Origin: Antarctobacter heliothermus
Lineage (GTDB): Bacteria > Pseudomonadota > Alphaproteobacteria > Rhodobacterales > Rhodobacteraceae
NCBI RefSeq assembly: GCF_002237555.1
Contig: NZ_CP022540.1
Coordinates: 310,001 to 374,000 of the forward strand
Direction: 5' to 3'
Length of the DNA: 64,000 nucleotides
Positions 9,842-16,658 of this stretch are shown here, piece after piece. The position numbers were made by a program, and so were the translations under genes. The first letter of the stretch is position 1, and the number at the start of each line of letters is the position of its first letter. Under the pieces are notes generated by a model. It worked only from the letters and a program-made list of their open reading frames with translations. It did not search any database and had not been told where the DNA came from.

Positions 9842-10462
9842 TCAATATTTCTTGAGCAAAGCGGTGGTTTTTGCAAGACGCAGGGCGGCACCCATTGCAA
9901 GTGCGTAGGCGGCCCAATGAAGCATTTTGGGTGTCACGAAGTTTGTCGGTCGACTTGCTGCAACTAGTTCTTTGACCTTCTGCTGTGCGCTAGCGATTTC
10001 CACTCTGTCAAAGAACATTGCCTCAGGAAATACAGAGGGCATATCTGTTGTAATGTTTGGATTTTCCCATGTCGCAAGGTACTCGATAGCGTTTGGGTAT
10101 GTCTTGCCAGTAAGCGTAACATACCCTCCTGTCGGGAAATCGAGAGAATGCCTGTGTTCTTTCAAGTTCTGGAGTTCATAGACCCAACTGTAGAGTGTGC
10201 CTTTTTTGTTTAGTTCCGATGCAAAACTTGCAACTCCAGTATCAAAAAACTCGCCTAGTTCAAATTTAAGCAACGCCTGCTTGGACAAATAGGCAGCCTC
10301 ATTCGCATCGAATACGAATAACAAAAGGCTTCCGGCGGCCAAGAAGTACCAAAGGTAGTCGGTATAATCCCAAATGCGCTTACCACGAAAAATTAGCGCC
10401 AATACTTGCATGACAATTATCGACGCAATCAGAAATGCCGAGAATGTTTGATAGTCAATCAT
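9842..10462 (-). CDS. Hypothetical membrane protein in an AT-rich patch
   Basis: A 206-residue protein of no recognised family. Hydrophobic segments lie at about residues 8-27, 36-53 and 183-200, so it is probably an inner-membrane protein with a soluble middle part of about 130 residues. The sequence is visibly richer in A and T than its neighbours and uses codons such as AAA, TTT and GCA freely, which suggests acquisition from another source. It has no partner gene in the same direction. The ATG at 10462 is the natural start. Confidence 0.6.
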   Translation of the reverse strand: MIDYQTFSAFLIASIIVMQVLALIFRGKRIWDYTDYLWYFLAAGSLLLFVFDANEAAYLSKQALLKFELGEFFDTGVASFASELNKKGTLYSWVYELQNLKEHRHSLDFPTGGYVTLTGKTYPNAIEYLATWENPNITTDMPSVFPEAMFFDRVEIASAQQKVKELVAASRPTNFVTPKMLHWAAYALAMGAALRLAKTTALLKKY

Positions 10463-10960
10463 TTCCGAAATCCGTAACAGTAAGTAGTTTTACCAACTTC
10501 ATCCCGTCTGCTATCTTCGTCAACACTTAATACGATACCATCAAAATCCACGTGTGGAAGTTGGTTGCTTCAAAATTATTGGCAACATAGAATTTTTTTT
10601 GCGGTGCGGATGTTGAAGCAGACTTTCACCAAGGTCAGATATTCTGACACTTTGGCCTCGGAGCGGACATTGCTCACCAAACGAACCTTCATGCCACATC
10701 GCACGATCAGCCCCACAATCGACAAGGGCCACCCCCTTGCCCCAATGCCGCTTCAAGGCCCCGAAGGCGATTGTCCGAGCAACCCGGCACAGCGGCGCTC
10801 CACCGCGCATTCCCTAACGAAGGGTAAAACCGCCCCTGTAACCCCTTGATTCTGCATTCCCGCTAAGCTGTCCACGCGTGGACACCCCAAACGCCCCCCT
10901 TGCCACACGGCCCCGATCCGGTCACAAATCCTCCAAACCCCGGACAATCAGGAGGCCCCC
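10463..10960. other. Intergenic region of about 500 bp between divergent genes
   Basis: This stretch lies upstream of both the AT-rich membrane gene (minus) and the aldo/keto reductase (plus). The first 230 bases are AT-rich. The rest returns to high GC and carries one copy of a roughly 76-bp repeat at 10812-10887. No open frame here has a recognisable protein or ribosome site, and I see no RNA gene. Confidence 0.5.
10812..10887 (+). repeat. Dispersed repeat with 16-bp palindrome, copy 1
   Basis: About 76 bp that match a second copy at 38538-38614. Shared blocks are GGTAAAA, CTGTAACCC, TTGAT and the perfect palindrome TGTCCACGCGTGGACA at 10869-10884. The copies share orientation but not context: this one is 74 bp upstream of a gene start, the other lies between convergent genes. 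A mobile or structural element fits better than a gene-specific operator. Confidence 0.75.
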
Positions 10961-11923
10961 ATGGCCCGCTACGCCCTCGGCAAGACCGACCTCGAAGTGA
11001 CAGACCTCTGCTTCGGCGCCTCCGCCCTCGGCGACATGCCCGACACCTATGGCTATTCCGTCTCGGAGGACCGCGCCCATGCCACGGTCAACGCCATCTT
11101 CGACGGCTCGGTGAATTTCCTCGACACCTCCAGAAACTACGGCTTTGGCCGGTCAGAGGAACGCATCGGACAGGTCATCAAGGAGCGCGGCGGCCTGCCC
11201 GACGGCTTTGTCCTGTCGACCAAACTGGACCGCGACATGGACACCCGCCGCTTTGACGCCGCCCGCGTGCGTCAATCGCTGGAGGAAAGCCTGACAGCGC
11301 TGAACCTAGACAGCATCCCCCTGCTCCACCTGCATGACCCCGAACATGCCCGCGACCTGAATGAAATCACCGGCGAGGGTGGCGCGCTGGACGAATTGTT
11401 CAAGCTCAAGGAAGAGGGCCTCGCTCAGGCCGTCGGCCTCGCCATGGGGCGGCTCGACGTGATGGAGCCGATCCTGCGCGCCTACCCCTTTGACGCGCTG
11501 ATCTCACACAATCGCTTTACCCTGCTGAACCGGTCGGCCGATGCGATGTTCGACTACGCCTATGATCAGGGCATCGCCATCCTGAACGCGGCCCCCTTTG
11601 CCGGTGGCGTGCTGGCCAAGGGCAGCGCGACCATGCCCCGCGTCACCTATCAGGTGGCAGACGATGCGGCCCTCGCCCCCGTCCGTGCCATCGAAGAGAT
11701 CTGCGCCCGCCACGGCGTACCCACGGGCGTCGCGGCGCTGCAATTCTCGCTGCGCGACCCGCGCATCACCTCGACGGTGATCGGCGTGTCCAGCCCCGAA
11801 CGGGTGCAAAAAACGATGGACTGGACGGCGATGAAACTGCCCGCCGCGCTGTGGGACGACCTGATGGCCCTGCCCTTCGCCGACACGGACCCAGAGGCCA
11901 ACCGCGACTACAAACCCGGCTGA
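10961..11923 (+). CDS. Aldo/keto reductase (aldose 1-dehydrogenase-like)
   Basis: A 320-residue NAD(P)-dependent (alpha/beta)8 oxidoreductase. The catalytic set is visible: Asp55 and Tyr60 in FLDTSRNYGFGRSE, Lys88 in LSTKLD, and His in LLHLHDPE (residues 121-128). The C-terminal ITSTVIGVSSPERVQKT is the family's cofactor-binding segment. The variant resembles D-threo-aldose/L-fucose dehydrogenases that oxidise a sugar at C1. ATG 10961 has a strong AGGAGG at 10950-10955. It stands alone; the next gene is the amino-acid binding protein 151 nt downstream. Confidence 0.85.
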   Translation: MARYALGKTDLEVTDLCFGASALGDMPDTYGYSVSEDRAHATVNAIFDGSVNFLDTSRNYGFGRSEERIGQVIKERGGLPDGFVLSTKLDRDMDTRRFDAARVRQSLEESLTALNLDSIPLLHLHDPEHARDLNEITGEGGALDELFKLKEEGLAQAVGLAMGRLDVMEPILRAYPFDALISHNRFTLLNRSADAMFDYAYDQGIAILNAAPFAGGVLAKGSATMPRVTYQVADDAALAPVRAIEEICARHGVPTGVAALQFSLRDPRITSTVIGVSSPERVQKTMDWTAMKLPAALWDDLMALPFADTDPEANRDYKPG

Positions 11924-12074
11924 CGGGCCGCGCCCAAACAGACCGGGTCAAGCCAAACACAAATTGACCGCCAAATCCAACACCAGCCCCCGAGCCAAAT
12001 GCGCGCATCAAATTGACAACGCCCGCCCCGGAGGCAAATCTGGCAACAACCATAATCCGACAGGGACCCCTGCT

Positions 12075-12890
12075 ATGAAACTCATGACCATGACCGCACT
12101 CGCTTGCGGCTTTGCCGGTGCTGCTTTTGCCCAGAACGACTGCGCCACGGGCAAGACCCTGATCGAAGGCACATTCACCGTCGCCACCGGCAACCCGGCC
12201 TTTTTTCCATGGGTGCTGGACGACGCTCCCGAAAGTGGCAAGGGGTTTGAGGCCGCCGTCGCCTATGCCGTCGCCGCCGAAATGGGCTTTGACGCCGATC
12301 AGGTGACATGGGTCCGCACCTCTTTCGATCAGTCGATTCAGCCCGGCGCCAAAGATTTCGACGTCAACATGCAACAATTCTCGATCACGCCGGAACGGGC
12401 GCAAGTCGTCGATTTCTCGACCCCCTACTATAGCTCGGCCATGGCTGTTCTGACGACAAATGCCGTGGTCGATGGCGGCGCAGAGGCCACAGTCTCCAGC
12501 CTCAAGACCCTGCTTTGGGGCGCGGATGCCAACACCACCGCCGTGCCGATGCTGATGGATCTGATCGCCCCCGACAAACAACCAATGATGTATGGCGACA
12601 ACGTCGACGTGACCGCCGCCATGCAAGCGGGCCAGATCGATGCCGCGCTGTTCGACCTGCCAACCGCGCTCTACCTGTCGGCGGTTGTGGTCAATGACGG
12701 CGTGGTTTTGGGTCAGTTCCCGCCAGAGCGCAGCGAAAACCCCGATCAGTTCGGCATGCTGCTGGAGAAAGACAACCCGCTCACGGCCTGCGTCAATGCT
12801 GCGCTGGCCGCGCTATCCGACAGCGGCAAACTGGCCGAGATCGAGGCCGAATGGCTTCAGGCCACAACCGGCGTCCCCGTCATCGAATAA
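12075..12890 (+). CDS. Polar amino-acid ABC transporter substrate-binding protein
   Basis: A 271-residue protein with a signal peptide (MKLMTMTALACGFAGAAFA, cleaved about residue 19) and the type II periplasmic-binding fold of SBP_bac_3 proteins: GTFTVATGNPAFFPW, GKGFEAAVAYAVAAEMGF, ITPERAQVVDFSTPYYSS, and the C-terminal LTACVNAALAAL with LAEIEAEWL. It would capture an amino acid or similar small polar solute in the periplasm. ATG 12075 begins the signal peptide; earlier in-frame sequence is not coding in character. The permease and ATPase follow. Confidence 0.9.
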   Translation: MKLMTMTALACGFAGAAFAQNDCATGKTLIEGTFTVATGNPAFFPWVLDDAPESGKGFEAAVAYAVAAEMGFDADQVTWVRTSFDQSIQPGAKDFDVNMQQFSITPERAQVVDFSTPYYSSAMAVLTTNAVVDGGAEATVSSLKTLLWGADANTTAVPMLMDLIAPDKQPMMYGDNVDVTAAMQAGQIDAALFDLPTALYLSAVVVNDGVVLGQFPPERSENPDQFGMLLEKDNPLTACVNAALAALSDSGKLAEIEAEWLQATTGVPVIE

Positions 12891-12920
12891 CAGGGTCCGG
12901 GGCAGGCCCGGCGCCGCGCC

Positions 12921-12981
12921 CCGGCTTCTTCTTTGCAAAAATACTCCGGGGGAGTCCCGAAGGGACGGGGGCAGCGCCCCC
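12921..12981 (+). promoter_or_regulatory. Repeat with three consecutive hairpins between binding-protein and permease genes
   Basis: The segment begins with the TTCTTCTTTGCAAAAATAC word. It is followed by three adjacent or overlapping inverted repeats: ACTCC/GGAGT (12943-12955), GTCCC/GGGAC (12954-12966) and GGGGGC/GCCCCC (12967-12981). No T tract follows. In this position such structure could slow RNA decay or partly terminate, making more binding protein than permease, a common need in ABC operons. It also belongs to the dispersed repeat family seen at 31207. Confidence 0.6.
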
Positions 12982-13017
12982 TTTCCCCCGATGCAAATTC
13001 GTCCTACAGGCCATTCC

Positions 13018-13830
13018 ATGCCCACCCGTCGCCAGATCTTCGAAGCGCGCCAGCGCCGTCGTGCCAACCTGATTGCCGCCGGATCGACCGGCGCAGTCCT
13101 GTTGGCCCTCATTATCCTTGTGCCGCTCGCCCCCGGATGGGACGCGGTGCAGCGCAGCTTTTTCAACGGCGCGGTATTTGCCAAGACCTTTCCGGGCCTG
13201 CTGAACGCGTTCCTGATGGACATCGCGATCTTTGCCTGGTGCTCGCCCATCATCGCGGCGCTGGGTCTGGCCGTGGCCGTGGCGCGCGATCTACGCACCC
13301 CGGCGCTTTACCCGGTCAAGCTGCTGGCGATTGTCTACACGGATATTTTTCGCGGTTTGCCGGTGATCCTTGTGATCTACCTGATCGGCTTTGGCATTCC
13401 CGGTCTGGGCCTGCCGCGCCCATGGAATTCCCCCTACATCTGGGGCTCTCTGGCGCTGGTGCTGGTCTATGCTGCCTATGTGGCAGAGGTCATCCGCTCT
13501 GGCATCGAATCCATCCACGACAGCCAGCGCGCTGCCGCCCTGTCGTTAGGGCTGTCGTCCTCGGATTCCATGCGTTTCGTAATCCTGCCGCAGGCGATCC
13601 GCCGCGTGGTGCCCGCCAACATGAACCTGTTCATCGCGCTGCAAAAAGACGTGGCCCTGCTGTCCTTTATCGGCCCGGTCGAGATTTTTCGACAGGCCGG
13701 CGTCTACAAGTCGCTGCTGGCGAATTTCACACCCTACGTCGGCGCGGCGCTGGTGTTTCTGGCGATCACCATTCCCGCCACACGATACGCCGACCACCTG
13801 ATGAACCGCCAGCGCAAGGCCCGCAGCTGA
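13018..13830 (+). CDS. Polar amino-acid ABC transporter permease
   Basis: A 270-residue inner-membrane protein of the HisMQ family, with about five helices after a basic N-terminus. The EAA loop is visible as [30 protein letters not shown], here given in two parts ([15 protein letters not shown] then [15 protein letters not shown]), the contact site for the ATPase. ATG 13018 was chosen over ATG 12991 because the latter directly follows the GC-rich hairpins. Its TGA overlaps the next ATG (TGATG), so translation is coupled. Only one permease is encoded, so it probably acts as a homodimer. Confidence 0.92.
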   Translation: MPTRRQIFEARQRRRANLIAAGSTGAVLLALIILVPLAPGWDAVQRSFFNGAVFAKTFPGLLNAFLMDIAIFAWCSPIIAALGLAVAVARDLRTPALYPVKLLAIVYTDIFRGLPVILVIYLIGFGIPGLGLPRPWNSPYIWGSLALVLVYAAYVAEVIRSGIESIHDSQRAAALSLGLSSSDSMRFVILPQAIRRVVPANMNLFIALQKDVALLSFIGPVEIFRQAGVYKSLLANFTPYVGAALVFLAITIPATRYADHLMNRQRKARS

Positions 13831-14558
13831 TGCCCACACTTGTCCTGAACGGCGTGCAGAAAAGCTTTGGCAAGAACCCGGTCTTGCAAGGGATCGACCT
13901 GACGGTCACCAGTGGCCAGATGGTCTGCCTGATTGGCGCGTCCGGGTCGGGCAAATCCACGCTGCTGCGCTGCATGAACCTGCTGGAGCCGATCGACGAC
14001 GGCTCCATCACGCTGGACGGGATCGACATCTCGGAACCCGGCTATGACCCCCAACCGGTGCGCCAACGCATCGGCATGGTGTTCCAGAGCTTCAACCTCT
14101 TTCCGCACATGACCGCGCTGGACAACGCCCTGCTGGCACCGCGCCGGGTCCACGGCACCAGCCGCGCAGAGCTGGAGCCGAAGGTCGTAGAGTTGTTCAG
14201 CCGCTTTGGCCTTGCCGACCGGATGCACCACTACCCCGACCAGTTGTCCGGTGGTCAGCAACAGCGCGTGGCCATCGTGCGCGCGCTGGCGATGAAACCA
14301 CAGATCATGCTGTTCGATGAGATCACCTCGGCCCTCGATCCCGAACTGGTGGGCGAGGTTCTGGACGTCCTTCGCCAGTTGCGCTCTGAGGGCATGACCA
14401 TGGTTCTGGCCACCCACGAGATGGGTTTTGCCCGCGAACTGGCCGACACGGTTTGCTTTCTGGATCGGGGTCGCATCCTCGAATCCGGGTCGCCGGAACA
14501 GGTCTTTGGGGCCCCGGAACAAGAGCGCACGCGCGCCTTCCTGTCCCGGGTGCTCTAG
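13830..14558 (+). CDS. Polar amino-acid ABC transporter ATP-binding protein
   Basis: A 242-residue ABC ATPase of the GlnQ/HisP type. Walker A is GASGSGKST, the Q-loop region is [14 protein letters not shown], the signature is [15 protein letters not shown], Walker B is [15 protein letters not shown], and the switch histidine is in [10 protein letters not shown]. The start ATG shares its A with the permease stop. It energises uptake of the solute bound by the upstream periplasmic protein. Confidence 0.94.
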   Translation: MPTLVLNGVQKSFGKNPVLQGIDLTVTSGQMVCLIGASGSGKSTLLRCMNLLEPIDDGSITLDGIDISEPGYDPQPVRQRIGMVFQSFNLFPHMTALDNALLAPRRVHGTSRAELEPKVVELFSRFGLADRMHHYPDQLSGGQQQRVAIVRALAMKPQIMLFDEITSALDPELVGEVLDVLRQLRSEGMTMVLATHEMGFARELADTVCFLDRGRILESGSPEQVFGAPEQERTRAFLSRVL

Positions 14559-14713
14559 GTCTGACTGGACCAAACAACGATTCATGTACGACAAACGCCG
14601 GATTTTCCCTGACTTTTCCGAAGGTCGGGTTTTCCTTCGTTGACGTGACGCCCCCTTCTGACGGAACATGAAGGCAACTTGTTAGCGTCAATTTTATCCA
14701 AAGGGGTCTGGCT

Positions 14714-16615
14714 GTGCGTACGTCGGCAATTCTGGCATCACTGATCGCCTCATTGGGGCTGTCGACCGTCGCGTCGACCCCGGCGCGGGCGCAGGACTTT
14801 GTCGGGTTCGACCGTACCAGCTTTGGCAGTGTCGTCCTCAGCCGCAACCAGTCCGCCGCTGGCGGCAGCGACATCACCCTTGAACTGGCGGTTGGCGACT
14901 ACAACAACGAACCGATCCTGAACTATTCGGAAAACAGCGTGTTTTCCAAGCTGGGACTGGCAGTGGGTCGGTTGGACATCCTGACCGACACCGGCGTCTA
15001 TCCCTGCACCGCCTTTATCGTCGACAAGAAACACATCCTGACCAACAACCACTGCGTACCCGGCATTCTGGAAAATGAACGCGCAGGCGCGACCCGTATC
15101 GATTCCGTGTTGTTTGTGGCGGGCTACCGCCAGCCCGGCGTAGATCAGGGAACCCGCCGGTTCACAGTTGTGCCGACGCCGGTCGAGACCTCCAAGGAAC
15201 TGGATTATTCGGTGCTGGAGGTGATCGGCGATCCCTCGGCCGAATTCGGGATGCTTGATCTGGCCGCAATCACGCCGCAAGACAATGACCCCTACTGGGT
15301 GATCGGCCACCCGATGGGTGAGGCGCAGCGCATCAGCCGCGAAAAGTGCCGTGCCAATGCACCTGCCCTGTCAAACAAGCAGTTGCTGCACACCTGCGAT
15401 ACGCTGCCCGGCAACTCCGGCTCACCGGTGATTGACGCCTCCTTGCAAAAGGTGGTGGGCCTGCACCATGCCGGGTCCAACCGCGACGCGGTGAACTATG
15501 CCATTCCGATGGGGGACATTCTGGCCCAATCCAAGGTGCTCAAAGCCGCCTTTGTGCCCGGCGCCGTTGACCCGACTCCGCCAACCACCCCACCTGTGCC
15601 CGAGCCTATCGACACCGGCGAAACCGCGCCGCCGCCGGACGCCAAGGACGAAACCGCGCTCAAGCTGTGCGACGCACTCTATGACGAGGCCAAGGCGTTT
15701 TCCGAATGTTTCGCCTATGAAGCCTATCTTCAGGTCTGCGGCGACCACCCCTATGCGATCCTTGCCAAGTCCTATGTGGCGCGTTTGTGCACCACGCCCG
15801 ACCCGGTCGAGGTGACACCGCCGCCCCCGGCCCCGCCCGAAGAGGTTGTCGACACGACGCCGCTGTTGTGGTGGTGCAAGTCCAGCGGGCTGAACGCGAC
15901 AGAGCGCACGATCTGCGGCGACCGCTATCTTGCCGGTCTGGATGAGGAAATGGAACGCGCGTACAAATCGCCAGCCCGCGCAGTCTCTTCGACCCAGCAA
16001 TCCGCGTGGCGCACCGGAACCCGTGACCGTTGTGGCGCGAATACCGACTGTATCTCTCGGGTGCTGATCGACCGGATCACCTACCTCAAGACCCCCGAAA
16101 AGGTCGTGACCCCGCCGCCGCCGGTTCAAACGTACACGATGTATGTCACCGGCACTGACCACCTCAACGTCCGCTCCGGTCCGGGCACGCATAACGGCGT
16201 CATCAACCGGATCGATTTCGGAGACAAGGTGACCGTGCTGGGCGAAAACGACGGCTGGAACAATATCCGCCTGTCGAACGGCCAGAACGGCTGGGTCTCG
16301 AACCGCTATCTGGCCTCGAACAAGCCGAAGGAACAGCCTGTCGCCCAATGCACGGCCACGGTGGTGAACCTCAACCGCTATTCCAGCCATACCCGCAACA
16401 ACGGCAGTGGCTTCCTGAACATCCGGTCGCAGGCCAGCACCCGTGGTCGGATCCTCTCCGAAACGTATCTCGGCGACACCGTTCAAGTGCTGAACCAAAG
16501 CGGCAACTGGGCCCAAATCCGATGCCTGTCGGGACAGTGCAAGAACCCGTTCCGGGGCTCTGGCGGCGTGACCGGCTGGGCCTCCAAAAAGTACCTTTCC
16601 ATCCGGTGCCGTTAA
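14714..16615 (+). CDS. Secreted trypsin-like serine protease with LprI-like and two SH3 domains
   Basis: A 633-residue exported protein starting at GTG 14714 (AAGGGG at 14701-14706). The signal peptide ends at ARAQD (about residue 26). Residues about 95-275 are a V8/trypsin-like protease with a complete triad: His113 in LTNNHC, Asp164 in ELDYSVLEV, Ser235 in LPGNSGSPV. Pro-rich linkers follow. A segment around residues 395-455 (ATERTICGDRYLAGLDEEME, RDRCG) resembles the LprI/DUF1311 lysozyme-inhibitor fold. Two bacterial SH3 domains end the protein (LNVRSGPGTHNGVINRI; FLNIRSQASTRGRILSETYL). It heads a three-gene run with a di-haem DUF4384 protein and an OmpA protein. The substrate is unknown. 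Confidence 0.82.
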   Translation: MRTSAILASLIASLGLSTVASTPARAQDFVGFDRTSFGSVVLSRNQSAAGGSDITLELAVGDYNNEPILNYSENSVFSKLGLAVGRLDILTDTGVYPCTAFIVDKKHILTNNHCVPGILENERAGATRIDSVLFVAGYRQPGVDQGTRRFTVVPTPVETSKELDYSVLEVIGDPSAEFGMLDLAAITPQDNDPYWVIGHPMGEAQRISREKCRANAPALSNKQLLHTCDTLPGNSGSPVIDASLQKVVGLHHAGSNRDAVNYAIPMGDILAQSKVLKAAFVPGAVDPTPPTTPPVPEPIDTGETAPPPDAKDETALKLCDALYDEAKAFSECFAYEAYLQVCGDHPYAILAKSYVARLCTTPDPVEVTPPPPAPPEEVVDTTPLLWWCKSSGLNATERTICGDRYLAGLDEEMERAYKSPARAVSSTQQSAWRTGTRDRCGANTDCISRVLIDRITYLKTPEKVVTPPPPVQTYTMYVTGTDHLNVRSGPGTHNGVINRIDFGDKVTVLGENDGWNNIRLSNGQNGWVSNRYLASNKPKEQPVAQCTATVVNLNRYSSHTRNNGSGFLNIRSQASTRGRILSETYLGDTVQVLNQSGNWAQIRCLSGQCKNPFRGSGGVTGWASKKYLSIRCR

Positions 16616-16658
16616 TCAGAATTCCACCCAAGCCCTCTTTCAACAGGAGACTTATGTC

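Noticed and set aside
10541..10810. Minus-strand frame of 89 codons in the long intergenic region
   Set aside because: No ribosome site, no recognisable domain, and it spans a sharp change in base composition. It is not supported as a gene.
14620..14640. CGAAGG/CCTTCG inverted repeat after the ABC ATPase gene
   Set aside because: Six-base arms with a 9-nt loop and no T run; likely chance in GC-rich DNA.
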